Part shown: in pieces, positions 41,993-51,070 of the stretch | Layout: every line of letters begins with the position of its first letter | How positions within the stretch are numbered: the first letter of the stretch is position 1 | NCBI GenBank assembly: GCA_902622475.1 | Contig: CACNPW010000002.1 | Span: 8,001 to 62,988 of the forward strand | Origin: an uncultured Alphaproteobacteria bacterium | GTDB taxonomy: Bacteria; Pseudomonadota; Alphaproteobacteria; HIMB59; GCA-002718135 | Length of the DNA stretch: 54,988 bases | Reading direction: 5' to 3' | The notes under the pieces: model-generated | What the model was told of the DNA's origin: nothing | Database searches by the model: none | What the model saw: only the letters and a program-made list of their open reading frames with translations | Made by a program: the position numbers and the translations under genes

Positions 41993-44353
41993 TCACTCTC
42001 CATACGGGATCCAAATATTTTTTACTTGTGTACTTTGATATAAAAACTCTTCTAAGAAATCTTCTTCTTTGGAAGACCAATCAAGATTTTTAGATTGTGG
42101 ACACCAATTTCTTTTTAAATTTGAAGTTGTACTTTGAATAACCTTTAAACGCTCATTATTATTGTCACTAAAATACCAAATACCATCGATATTTTCATGT
42201 TCTGCTAAGATTTTATTCAAACTATTTTGTTTAGTTGTTAGAATATTAATATATCCAGCTGGAACATCAGAGGTTTCTAGTAGTTGATATAATTCTGTTG
42301 CTAAAAGAGATGTCTTTTGTCCTGGGATAATAATACTAGCATTACCTGCAGCAAAATTTGCTCCTAAGGTAGTAATTAAACTTAATAGTGGAAAATCATC
42401 ATTTAAAATATCTGCAACAACACCAATTGGCTCTTTAACAGCTAGTGTTAAACCTCTTATAGGGGGATTATGTATAGAGCCTTCAAACTTATCAGCCATA
42501 GCCCCATAATAAAATAATCTTTCAATTGATTGATCAAATTCTTTTTCAGCATTTTTTTGCGAAATACCAATTAGAGATGATAGTAAATTAGAAAAGGTAT
42601 TTTTTCGATCTTGCAAATTTTCTGCTAAGTAATAAAGAATTTGAGCTCTATTAAAGTTAGTAGAAGATTTGCCAACTGCTTTAGAAGCAACCTCAACTGT
42701 ATCTCTTACATCTTTACGATTTGCGTTTGGAACATCACAAATAAAATTATTTTGAGCATCATATGAAGAAAAGGAATAACCACTATCAGGTCTTTTTTGC
42801 TTCCCTCCAATATATAATTTTGGTGTTCTATCGATAGAGTTAGATGATAAACCTTTAGACAACTTGTTTCCTCTTTTTGATTTAGAAAGAGGAAGTGGTA
42901 ATTTTGAATATGCTCTAATACCCTCCGAACCACCTTCTCTTCCAAAACCACTTTCTTTGTATCCACCAAAACCACATGCAGCATCAAATAAGTTTGTAGA
43001 ATTTATCCAGATGACGCCAGCTTTTACTTTTGGAGCAATATCCAAAGCTAAGTTAATATTTTCAGACCAAATGCTTGCCGCAAGTCCGTAAGGCGTATTA
43101 TTAGCAATGGATACAGCTTCACTAGGTGTTCTAAATGTCATTGTCGTTAAAACTGGACCAAATATTTCTACTTGTGCAATAAAAGATGACGGTGTTACAT
43201 TTGTAAATAAAGATGGCGGATAAAATAAACCATTTGTTGGACATGACCATGAAGGTTGCCATAATTTATTTCCATCCTTTTGTGCCTTATTTACTAAAGA
43301 ATTAATTTTTTTAAGTTGGACTGGTGCAACTATAGCTCCAATATCAATAGACTTATCTAATGGATCACCAACACGAAGTTTTTCCATTCTTTTCTTAAGT
43401 TTTTGGATAAATTTTTTCTCAATACTTTCTTGAACTAACAGTCTTGATCCAGCACAACATACTTGACCTTGGTTAAACCAAATCGCATCAACGACACCTT
43501 CTACTGCGCTATCTAAATCAGCATCTTCAAAAACAATAAAAGGTGATTTGCCTCCAAGTTCCATTGTCATTTTTTTATCTGGATTAGTATTTGTTTGAAT
43601 TATTTTCTTTCCAACTTCAGTAGATCCCGTAAAGGCAATTTTTTTAATATCTTTATGTGATGTTATATGTTCACCAGTAGAACCATCTCCCGTAATAATA
43701 TTAATTACACCTTGTGGAATTTTAGCTTTTTCACAAAGTTCAGCAAAATAAAGCGCTGTTAAAGAAGTATATTCTGCAGGCTTTAAGACTACTGTATTTC
43801 CAAGAGCAATTGCAGGAGCAATTTTCCACGCTAACATTAATAAGGGAAAGTTCCACGGTATAATTTGTCCAACAACACCAATAGAGTTATCAGAATTATT
43901 TGTATTCCTCGCAGCCCACCCGGCATGATAATAAAAATGTCTAGCAACAAGTGGAATATCTATATCTCTTGTTTCACGTATTGGTTTACCATTATCAATT
44001 GTCTCTAAAACAGAAATAAATCTTGAATTTTTTTGTATTAGACGTGCGAGGGCGTATAAATACTTTGATCGATCAAAAGATGAAAGTTTTGACCATTTGA
44101 TATGAGCTTTTTTTGCAGAACTGACTGCTGCATTTACATCTTTTTTTGAAGCAACAGACAATGTCGCAATTTTTTTATTTGTGGAAGGATTTATTATATT
44201 TAATTTTTTTGAGCTAAATGACTTTACAAACTTTCCATTTATAAAAATATTATTAGGATTTTTTAAATTTTTAATCCAATTTGTAACTTCCTTGCTATCT
44301 TCTGGTGCTGGTCCGTAAGTTATATTTTGAAAATTTTTAATAACTTTATCCAT
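41993..44353 (-). CDS. Two-domain aldehyde dehydrogenase, ALDH16 type
   Basis: A 786-residue protein. Residues ~35-500 form a complete aldehyde dehydrogenase: N168 (IIPWNFP), E265 (MELGGKS) and the catalytic cysteine C299 (NQGQVCCAGSR). Residues ~515-786 form a second, shorter aldehyde dehydrogenase-like domain (KLYIGGKQKRPDSGYSF onwards) with no matching cysteine. This two-domain layout is that of ALDH16. Beside deoC, the natural substrate would be acetaldehyde from deoxyribose-5-phosphate, oxidised to acetate with NAD. It is separated from deoC by one base, and a long same-strand open frame inside it (42706-42987) is a shadow. Confidence 0.88.
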   Translation of the reverse strand: MDKVIKNFQNITYGPAPEDSKEVTNWIKNLKNPNNIFINGKFVKSFSSKKLNIINPSTNKKIATLSVASKKDVNAAVSSAKKAHIKWSKLSSFDRSKYLYALARLIQKNSRFISVLETIDNGKPIRETRDIDIPLVARHFYYHAGWAARNTNNSDNSIGVVGQIIPWNFPLLMLAWKIAPAIALGNTVVLKPAEYTSLTALYFAELCEKAKIPQGVINIITGDGSTGEHITSHKDIKKIAFTGSTEVGKKIIQTNTNPDKKMTMELGGKSPFIVFEDADLDSAVEGVVDAIWFNQGQVCCAGSRLLVQESIEKKFIQKLKKRMEKLRVGDPLDKSIDIGAIVAPVQLKKINSLVNKAQKDGNKLWQPSWSCPTNGLFYPPSLFTNVTPSSFIAQVEIFGPVLTTMTFRTPSEAVSIANNTPYGLAASIWSENINLALDIAPKVKAGVIWINSTNLFDAACGFGGYKESGFGREGGSEGIRAYSKLPLPLSKSKRGNKLSKGLSSNSIDRTPKLYIGGKQKRPDSGYSFSSYDAQNNFICDVPNANRKDVRDTVEVASKAVGKSSTNFNRAQILYYLAENLQDRKNTFSNLLSSLIGISQKNAEKEFDQSIERLFYYGAMADKFEGSIHNPPIRGLTLAVKEPIGVVADILNDDFPLLSLITTLGANFAAGNASIIIPGQKTSLLATELYQLLETSDVPAGYINILTTKQNSLNKILAEHENIDGIWYFSDNNNERLKVIQSTTSNLKRNWCPQSKNLDWSSKEEDFLEEFLYQSTQVKNIWIPYGE

Positions 44354-44354
44354 A

Positions 44355-45299
44355 TTATCCTATTGCAAGCTTCTCTTTGTTTGCATACCTGCCACTAGTG
44401 TAGTGATAGAGTTGTCTTTCTATATCAATTAATAAACTAGAAGCACCAATTCGCAATAATTTAGGATTAACCCATTCAAATCCTAGTTCTTCTGCTACTA
44501 ATATTAAAAATTCTAAAACAGATTTGGCCGTTGATATTCCACCTGCAGGTTTAAAACCAATTTTTTTTCCAGTTTTTGTATGAAAATCTCTAATCATTCT
44601 CAACATAACAAGACTATTATTAAGATTTGCATTTATGCTTTCTTTTCCTGTTGATGTTTTAATAAAATCGGCACCAGCCATCATACAAACCAAAGAAGCT
44701 TTTGCTACATTTCGAAGAGTCTCAAGATCACCAACACCAAGAATAGCTTTAATTTTTGTTTTACCTGCAGTTTCTTTAAAACTGCGAACCTCATCGTATA
44801 ATTTTTTCCAGTTATTTTGGAGAACATATCCTCTATTGATAACAATATCGATTTCATCTGCCCCATCTTTAATAGAGTCAGAAATTTCTTTTTTTCTAGT
44901 CGTATATGATGATAAACCTGCAGGAAAACCCGTAGAAACTGCTGCAATTGGGATTTTGTTTTGAATAAGTTTTGTACAATCTTTTATTAGATGATGATAG
45001 ACACACACAGCTCCTACCCTTACTGCATTATTTTCTATGCCTAAATCCTGAAGAATATAATCATCAATCGGATTAAGGGCTTTATTACACAGTCTTTCAA
45101 CTTTTCCAAAAGTGTCATCGCCACTTAGCGTAGTAAGATCAATTAAAGTAATAGCTTTTAACAACCAAGCGGCTTGAAATTCCTTTTTTACAGTTCTTCT
45201 TTTAGTTAAGGTAGATGTTCGACGTTCTACCGCACTTAAATTAATCTGTGTATTGTTCACCCAGCTTGTATCTAAGTTATAAAATGTTTTCTTTGTCAT
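44355..45299 (-). CDS. deoC: Deoxyribose-phosphate aldolase
   Basis: A 314-residue class I aldolase cleaving 2-deoxyribose-5-phosphate to acetaldehyde and glyceraldehyde-3-phosphate. The Schiff-base lysine is K214 in DFIKTSTGKE, the second lysine is K250 in GFKPAGGIST, and the acid is D151 in EIDIVINRG. It has a ~50-residue N-terminal extension compared with E. coli DeoC (~259 residues), making it like the longer animal-type form. It lies 4 bases after gpsA and one base before the aldehyde dehydrogenase. Confidence 0.95.
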   Translation of the reverse strand: MTKKTFYNLDTSWVNNTQINLSAVERRTSTLTKRRTVKKEFQAAWLLKAITLIDLTTLSGDDTFGKVERLCNKALNPIDDYILQDLGIENNAVRVGAVCVYHHLIKDCTKLIQNKIPIAAVSTGFPAGLSSYTTRKKEISDSIKDGADEIDIVINRGYVLQNNWKKLYDEVRSFKETAGKTKIKAILGVGDLETLRNVAKASLVCMMAGADFIKTSTGKESINANLNNSLVMLRMIRDFHTKTGKKIGFKPAGGISTAKSVLEFLILVAEELGFEWVNPKLLRIGASSLLIDIERQLYHYTSGRYANKEKLAIG

Positions 45300-45303
45300 C
45301 GAA

Positions 45304-46284
45304 TTAAATTTTTTCTTCTGTTATTGGTCTACTTAGTAAATTACTTAGTTCTTCTTTTAAATCATGTTGCTTATAAAGTATATTGTATACAGACTCCATA
45401 ATTGGCATATCAATATTTTTTTTTTGTGAAATATTATAAACTGCTTTAACTGTATAATAACCTTCTGTTACTTCTTGTGATTGTAAAAGATCTAAAAAAT
45501 TATCATATTTTGAAGAAGCTAATTTAATACCAAACTGCGTATTACGTGAATTTTTAGAACTGCATGTTAAAATGAGATCACCAAGCCCTGATAAACCAAA
45601 TAATGTATTTTTATCAGCTTTAAATTTTTTTGCGTATCGTGTCATTTCTGCAAAAGATCTTGATATAAGTGCACTTTTCGCATTTTCACCTAAATTTAAA
45701 CCTTCTGCAATACCTGCAGCTATTGCATATATATTCTTTAACGCACCGCCTATTTGCGTTCCGATTAAATCATTTGAATAATAAATTCTAAACTCCTTGT
45801 TAGGTATTAGTTTAGAAATATTCTCAAAATCTTTTTTATCTTTTGTTGCAAGTGTTACTGCAGTTGGTAAACTTTGAGATACTTCATTTGAAAATGATGG
45901 GCCTGATAAAATACTAATTGATTTAAAAGGCATCATTTCTTGAAATACATCTGTTAAAAATTTTGATGACCATATTTCAATGCCTTTAGAACATATAACA
46001 ATATGATGATTTTTATTATGTAAAGATGAGTTCTTAATTACTTCCCGTATATTTTGTGCAGGTAAAGTTATAAATAAAAATTTAACATCTCTAATTTCTT
46101 TTAAAGAGGTAGTAGCAGTGACATTTTCATTAAAAGAACTGTATTTTAATTTTGGATTAATTTTATGTTCATTTACTGATTTAACAATTTTTTCATCTCG
46201 AGCATAAATTATAACTTTATTTTTACTTAAAACTCGAGCAAGCGCACTTCCCCAAACTCCTCCGCCAAGAATTCCAATTGTCAT
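45304..46284 (-). CDS. gpsA: NAD(P)-dependent glycerol-3-phosphate dehydrogenase
   Basis: A 326-residue enzyme from the ATG at 46284 (MTIGILGGGVWGSALARVL); an in-frame ATG nine codons upstream lacks conservation and is ignored. It interconverts dihydroxyacetone phosphate and sn-glycerol-3-phosphate for phospholipids. The Rossmann loop is GGGVWGSA, the catalytic lysine is in GGALKNIYAIAAG, and the GLSGLGDLILTCSS block is typical. It is the first gene of the leftward deoC-rbsK cluster, starting in the 150-base divergent region shared with livK. Confidence 0.95.
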   Translation of the reverse strand: MTIGILGGGVWGSALARVLSKNKVIIYARDEKIVKSVNEHKINPKLKYSSFNENVTATTSLKEIRDVKFLFITLPAQNIREVIKNSSLHNKNHHIVICSKGIEIWSSKFLTDVFQEMMPFKSISILSGPSFSNEVSQSLPTAVTLATKDKKDFENISKLIPNKEFRIYYSNDLIGTQIGGALKNIYAIAAGIAEGLNLGENAKSALISRSFAEMTRYAKKFKADKNTLFGLSGLGDLILTCSSKNSRNTQFGIKLASSKYDNFLDLLQSQEVTEGYYTVKAVYNISQKKNIDMPIMESVYNILYKQHDLKEELSNLLSRPITEEKI

Positions 46285-46379
46285 AAGTTTGATCTTTATC
46301 CGGTGAGGCAAATGAAGTCAATTTATGGTTTTTGGCTAAAATCTTACATATTTTTATGAAAAAACTGCATGATTGATTT

Positions 46380-46409
46380 TTGGAACTAGTATAAGAGGTA
46401 CCATATATA
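46380..46409 (+). promoter_or_regulatory. Putative livK promoter
   Basis: TTGGAA (46380-46385), an 18-base spacer, and TATATA (46404-46409) would start transcription at about 46416. A strong Shine-Dalgarno GGAGG follows at 46426-46430, five bases before the livK ATG. Confidence 0.45.
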
Positions 46410-46424
46410 AAAAGTATACTTTTT
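46409..46424. promoter_or_regulatory. Perfect 16-base palindrome at the livK start site, possible operator
   Basis: aaaaagtatacttttt is a perfect, loopless palindrome centred on GTATAC between 46416 and 46417, overlapping the predicted transcription start and ending just before the Shine-Dalgarno sequence. A dimeric regulator bound here would block livK expression. Confidence 0.4.
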
Positions 46425-46434
46425 TGGAGGAAAT

Positions 46435-47616
46435 ATGAAAAAATTACTTCTAGCTGTTATTGTAAGTTTGTCGACTGTAACGACTGCTGCAATGGCAGAA
46501 ATTAAAGTAGGAATTATTCTTGGTTTTACAGGACCAATTGAATCCTTAACTCCTGCTATGAGAGATGGTGCTAGAATGGCATTTGATGAAGCATCAAACT
46601 CTGGAAATCTTTTAGGTGGTGAAACAATTACTATCTTAGAAGCTGACTCAACTTGTGTAGACTCTGCTGCTGCAACTGCGGCTGCTGAGGATTTAGTTGC
46701 ACAAGGCGTATCAGCAATAATGGGTGCTGATTGTTCTGGTGTAACAGGTGCAATTAATGCTAACGTTGCAGTACCAAATGGTATTTTAATGGTATCTCCA
46801 TCTGCAACTTCGCCTGGTTTAAGTAAAGTTGCTGATGCTGGTACATTTTGGCGTACTGCCCCATCAGATGCAAAAGGTGGTCAAGTACTAGCTAAACTAG
46901 CACTAGACAGAGGAATTAGTAGTATTGCAGTAACATATACTAACAATGACTATGGAAAAGGCTTAGCTGAGGTGTTTGAAGCCGCATTTGCTAAGGGTGG
47001 AGGAACTATCACTGCATCTGCTTCACATGAAGATGGTAAAGCTGATTATTCATCAGAAGTTGGCGTTCTTGCATCAGCTGGTGGTGATGCTCTATTAGTA
47101 ATTGGTTATATTGATGATGGTGGAAAAGGAATGATCGAAGCATCTTTAGATTCAGGTGCATTTGACACTTTTGTGCTATCTGATGGTATGATTGGTCAAT
47201 CAATTGTAGATAATATTGGTGCAGACTTAGAAGGATCATTTGGTTCTATGCCAGGTGCTATTTCAAAAGGTTCAGCTAAATTTGGCGAATTAGCAGCTGC
47301 TAATGGCATGGATGGAAGCGCACCTTATGTTGGTGAATCTTACGATGCTGCAGCAATTATTGCTTTAGCAATTCAAGCTGGAGGATCGGCTGATAAGCAA
47401 TCTATTCTAAAAAATATTGGAAAAGTATCTAATGCGCCAGGTATTATAATTAACCCTGGTCAACTATCTTACGGTTTACAAATGTTAGCTGATGGAAAAG
47501 ATATTGATTACCAAGGTGCAACAGACGTAGAGTTTAATGCATTAGGTGATGCAGCTGGTGCTTTTAAAGAGCTAGAAGTTAGTGGTGGTGAATTCGTTAC
47601 TGTTGGCGCTCTGTAA
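46435..47616 (+). CDS. livK: Branched-chain amino-acid ABC transporter substrate-binding protein
   Basis: A 393-residue periplasmic binding protein with a cleaved signal (MKKLLLAVIVSLSTVTTAAMA) and the type I fold of LivK/LivJ: EIKVGIILGFTGPIESLTPAMRDGARMAFDEA, then the two-cysteine loop (TCVDSAA...GADCSG), AVTYTNNDYGKGLAEVF and APYVGESYDAAAIIALAI. It captures Leu/Ile/Val or related solutes for the permease LivHM and ATPases LivGF encoded opposite. It is visibly more Gly/Ala-rich and GC-richer than neighbours, in line with high expression. It has its own promoter and a strong terminator. Confidence 0.95.
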   Translation: MKKLLLAVIVSLSTVTTAAMAEIKVGIILGFTGPIESLTPAMRDGARMAFDEASNSGNLLGGETITILEADSTCVDSAAATAAAEDLVAQGVSAIMGADCSGVTGAINANVAVPNGILMVSPSATSPGLSKVADAGTFWRTAPSDAKGGQVLAKLALDRGISSIAVTYTNNDYGKGLAEVFEAAFAKGGGTITASASHEDGKADYSSEVGVLASAGGDALLVIGYIDDGGKGMIEASLDSGAFDTFVLSDGMIGQSIVDNIGADLEGSFGSMPGAISKGSAKFGELAAANGMDGSAPYVGESYDAAAIIALAIQAGGSADKQSILKNIGKVSNAPGIIINPGQLSYGLQMLADGKDIDYQGATDVEFNALGDAAGAFKELEVSGGEFVTVGAL

Positions 47617-47641
47617 TAATATTTATTAAATAATTTGTTTT

Positions 47642-47672
47642 AAAAACCCAGCTTATTAGCTGGGTTTTTTTT
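47642..47672. terminator. Rho-independent terminator of livK, possibly bidirectional
   Basis: aaaacccagct-tatt-agctgggtttt forms an 11-bp stem with a GC core and 4-base loop, followed by TTTT. The A run on the left means the opposite strand also gets a U tail, so it may also stop the peptidase/liv transcript. Confidence 0.9.
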
Positions 47673-47682
47673 GGTTTAAAAA

Positions 47683-48687
47683 TTAATTAAGAGGAAATTT
47701 TATAGCCCCGTTTTGATCTGTGATTTTGCAAGATGGAAATTCTGCAGGATGTTTATCATATCTATTTTTCTTACAATTACTTTGAGGTATATCAAAATCA
47801 CTTCCAGGCATAAAAGATCTTGTTCCTGTTGGTGAACAAGAATCAATCATCACTGTTCTCCCAGTCCATCTATAAATTTCTGATTGGATCCATTCTTTTT
47901 GTGTTTGAAGTAATTGAAGAAATTCGTACATATATTTGCCATCATCTGATCCATTTCCATGCAATCCATGAACAACATATTTTCCACATTCTTTGAAAAT
48001 CACAGGGCTACCCGATGTATCAAAAAGCATAGGAGGATTATTCTTACCATCATGCTTTATAGTTTGTCTTGAGCAAGGAGTTCTTTTGGATCCCCATATT
48101 CTTCCATTAAGCAAATGATCATTATAAAATCTTCCTTTGCTCATTTTGCTATTTCCAGGAACAGCTATGTGAAGAGCTTCTGTATTCATTTCAGGTAAAT
48201 TATTTGCAATTGGAATAGGAGAGATTTGAATATTTTGACCTTTTTTACATTTTTTACAATTTCGGTCGACATGTGCAACCAAAATATCATAACCTGGTGG
48301 GACGCCGGTAGCCCTTGCTGATATATCTAATACTTTTGCAATAATAATTTTTTTCTTAGGATAATTTTTTCCATCCACAACATACATATTTTCTTTATGA
48401 TTATACCAGTCGGTCTTTTTTTTATTTGCAGCTTCTGCTCCACAAGAAAGAGTTTTTTTTCTATCGGGTTCAAAACCTAAAATGTGTGCTGAGCTTAATA
48501 TAATATCATCCTCAATAAAAGTTACATTAGCTCCCCACATATCTTCACCTTGTGCCATTCTAGCTTGAAAAGTAAAATCATCATTAATATCTAATGTGCC
48601 ACAATCTTTTTCACACTTTAATACAGGTGGTTGAGCTACAGTTTGAAAAGATATAAAAAAAACAAATAAAACAATAAAAATTTTCAT
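47683..48687 (-). CDS. Secreted trypsin-like serine peptidase
   Basis: A 334-residue protein with a signal peptide (MKIFIVLFVFFISFQTVAQ). The chymotrypsin-fold triad is H68 (LSSAHIL), D134 (GYDILVAH) and S225 (LFDTSGSPVI, in place of GDSGGP). At least ten cysteines occur (CEKDCG, SCG, NCKKCKKG, TPCSRQ, ECGKY, DSCSP, SNCKK, PSCK), suggesting several disulfides in the periplasm or outside. The family is not one I can name, and substrates are unknown. It is the last gene of the mrdA-rodA-liv transcription unit, starting one base inside livM, and converges on livK. Confidence 0.75.
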   Translation of the reverse strand: MKIFIVLFVFFISFQTVAQPPVLKCEKDCGTLDINDDFTFQARMAQGEDMWGANVTFIEDDIILSSAHILGFEPDRKKTLSCGAEAANKKKTDWYNHKENMYVVDGKNYPKKKIIIAKVLDISARATGVPPGYDILVAHVDRNCKKCKKGQNIQISPIPIANNLPEMNTEALHIAVPGNSKMSKGRFYNDHLLNGRIWGSKRTPCSRQTIKHDGKNNPPMLFDTSGSPVIFKECGKYVVHGLHGNGSDDGKYMYEFLQLLQTQKEWIQSEIYRWTGRTVMIDSCSPTGTRSFMPGSDFDIPQSNCKKNRYDKHPAEFPSCKITDQNGAIKFPLN

Positions 48688-50060
48688 TAAGAATGTCTTA
48701 CTTTCTCTGGAATAATTCCTTTTGGTCTGTATCGTAAAATCAATAATAAAATTAATCCCATAAATAAGTATCTGAAGTAAGGAACACTATCTAGTAAATG
48801 AAGCTTTAAAGCATTAGTTGGTTCTAATCCTGCTGTAAGTTGATTAATAATAAATGTTGTAAGTGGTGCTGCTTCGATCCAAGAAAACCAAATAACAAAA
48901 CCACCAAATATAGCTCCTAAATTATTTCCACTACCCCCAACAATAACCATGATCCAAATAATAAAAGTAAAACGAAGAGGCCTATATCCTGATGGAGTAA
49001 ATAATCCATCTAAAGTGACAAGCATTGCCCCAGCAACTCCTACAATTGCAGCCCCTATTACGAAAATAATTAAATGTTGTTTTACGACATCCTTTCCCAT
49101 TGCATTTGCTGCTGTTTCATTATCTCTTATAGCTCTCATCATTCTTCCCCAAGGAGATAACTGAGCTTTATTTGCAAAGTAAAAAATGATGAACATTACA
49201 GTTAAAAATAAAACAGCATAAGATAATTTTACAAATATTCCTGAGCCATCAATAATAAGATTATTTAAAACTTGCTGTCTATCACTCACATCAACAATAT
49301 TATTTAATTTTGAAGAATTAAGATATGTAATTAGATTTATGAACCAATCTGTATTTTGTAAATTAATTTCATATGGAACTGGTCTTTTTAATCCAATAAC
49401 GTTTTTGACACCTCGAGAAAGCCATTCTTCATGTTTTAAAACACTCACTACTATTTCAGAAATACCTAGAGTTACAATTGCCAAATAATCAGATCGTAAT
49501 CCAAGGGCAACTTTACCAATTATAAAGGCAACACCAGCAGCAAAAAATCCTCCCACAATCCAGGAAAATATTATTGGTAAACCAAGTCCGCCTAAAAAAC
49601 CTGCAATAGCAGGGTTAACATCTTCAATGCTCTCAGTTGCATTTAAGTAAAAATATCTGATTACTAAAATACCAAAAATGATAACTATTGTATTAAAAAT
49701 ATACCTATTTCTTTTATCTGTTACAGCCTTATTAATGTACATCACAGCAGTAACTAAAATAACAAGTAAAATAAAACTAATACCAATGCCAGTACCTCCT
49801 GCTTTCCATGATTCAGTTATAGGAGGATAAGAAACAATGACAGCTGCAAGACCTCCCATAGCAAGAAAACCCATGACACCAAAATTAATAACACCAGCAT
49901 AACCCCATGAAATATTAACTCCCATCGTCATAATGGCTGAAATAATACACATATTTAAAATTACTAAACTAACTGACCACCCTTGAATAAAGCCAACAAA
50001 AATAAACAAAGAAATCATTATAGCAATTGCTACCCATTCATATCTCTCGAATTTCATCAT
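48687..50060 (-). CDS. livM: Branched-chain amino-acid ABC permease LivM
   Basis: A 457-residue inner-membrane permease with around ten helices. The GYAGVINFGVMGFLAMGG and LRSDYLAIVTLGISEIV blocks and the EAA-like GRMMRAIRDNETAANAMGKDVVKQ loop are LivM signatures. It is longer than the E. coli protein because of loops near residues 75-140 and 215-260. With LivH it forms the channel for the LivK substrate. It overlaps livH by 4 bases. Confidence 0.93.
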   Translation of the reverse strand: MMKFERYEWVAIAIMISLFIFVGFIQGWSVSLVILNMCIISAIMTMGVNISWGYAGVINFGVMGFLAMGGLAAVIVSYPPITESWKAGGTGIGISFILLVILVTAVMYINKAVTDKRNRYIFNTIVIIFGILVIRYFYLNATESIEDVNPAIAGFLGGLGLPIIFSWIVGGFFAAGVAFIIGKVALGLRSDYLAIVTLGISEIVVSVLKHEEWLSRGVKNVIGLKRPVPYEINLQNTDWFINLITYLNSSKLNNIVDVSDRQQVLNNLIIDGSGIFVKLSYAVLFLTVMFIIFYFANKAQLSPWGRMMRAIRDNETAANAMGKDVVKQHLIIFVIGAAIVGVAGAMLVTLDGLFTPSGYRPLRFTFIIWIMVIVGGSGNNLGAIFGGFVIWFSWIEAAPLTTFIINQLTAGLEPTNALKLHLLDSVPYFRYLFMGLILLLILRYRPKGIIPEKVRHS

Positions 50061-51070
50061 AAGACTCTTCCTTTAAATATACCTGATGGTCTTATTAATA
50101 AAACAATGACTAATATTGAGAAAGATACAGCGAATTTATAATCTGTTGATAGTAGTTGTACTAAACCTGACGGCTCTAATGAACTTGGTAAAATATATAC
50201 AAAAAATTTCTTATAAGCGTAGGTGACCATTATTTCAGAAAAGGCAATTACATAACCACCTACTACAGCGCCAAAAGGGCTACCAATACCGCCTACAATC
50301 GCAGAAGCAAATATAGGTAAGACTAAGTTTAAATAAATAATTGGTTTGTAACTTTTATCTAAACCATACAAAGTACCAGCGACACAGGCAAGGACTCCAA
50401 CAATGACCCAAGTAATGAAAACTACTCTGTCAGGGTTAATACCAGATAATAATGCTAAATCTTCATTATCAGAAAAAGCTCTCATTGATTTTCCAGTTTT
50501 TGTTTTTTGTAAAAACCAAAACGTAAAAGTTAATAAAGCTATAGTAATTAATATTGTGATAACTTGTGATGACTTTAAGGCTAAACCTTCATTTAAACCT
50601 GTCATTATTTTGAATTGTTTGGCCTTCATGATAAATTTTTGACCGTCAGAAAATTTAATTGTTTCTGTTCCAATAATAATTCTAATTATAGCATTAATTA
50701 CAAACATTACCCCAATAGAGACCATTGCTAAAACAACTGGAACACTTTTTTGATATCTATAATATTGAAAAACAAATTTATCTGAAATAATGCATAAAAT
50801 GATAGTAGCTAGTATACCAATGGGTAATGCAATTAAAGCTGTGGGTAAAATTCCTAATCCAATATTTTGTGATTGAAAAAACCAAGTAAATAAAATTGTT
50901 ATCATTGCGCCAAATGACATGATTTCTCCGTGAGCAAAGTTTGCAAAACGCAGAATAGCGTACACAAAAGTAACACCAAGTGCACCGATTGCTAATTGAG
51001 AACCATATGTTATTCCAGGTATGATAATAAAATTAAGAAGGACAATAACAGAGTTTAAAAAATCAATCAT
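50057..51070 (-). CDS. livH: Branched-chain amino-acid ABC permease LivH
   Basis: A 337-residue permease with about eight helices. Signatures are AIGALGVTFVYAILRFANFAHGEIMSFGAM at the start and the EAA-like loop GKSMRAFSDNEDLALLSGINPDRV, followed by ASAIVGGIGSPFGAVVGGY. It partners LivM. It ends 4 bases inside livM and begins directly after livF. Confidence 0.94.
   Translation of the reverse strand: MIDFLNSVIVLLNFIIIPGITYGSQLAIGALGVTFVYAILRFANFAHGEIMSFGAMITILFTWFFQSQNIGLGILPTALIALPIGILATIILCIISDKFVFQYYRYQKSVPVVLAMVSIGVMFVINAIIRIIIGTETIKFSDGQKFIMKAKQFKIMTGLNEGLALKSSQVITILITIALLTFTFWFLQKTKTGKSMRAFSDNEDLALLSGINPDRVVFITWVIVGVLACVAGTLYGLDKSYKPIIYLNLVLPIFASAIVGGIGSPFGAVVGGYVIAFSEIMVTYAYKKFFVYILPSSLEPSGLVQLLSTDYKFAVSFSILVIVLLIRPSGIFKGRVL

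Noticed and set aside
42706-42987. 93-residue frame on the same strand inside the aldehyde dehydrogenase gene
   Set aside because: It lies wholly within the conserved dehydrogenase in another frame and has no family resemblance.
47009-47239. His/Gln/Leu-rich frame opposite livK
   Set aside because: It is antisense to the Asp/Ser/Ala-rich livK sequence and starts without supporting signals.
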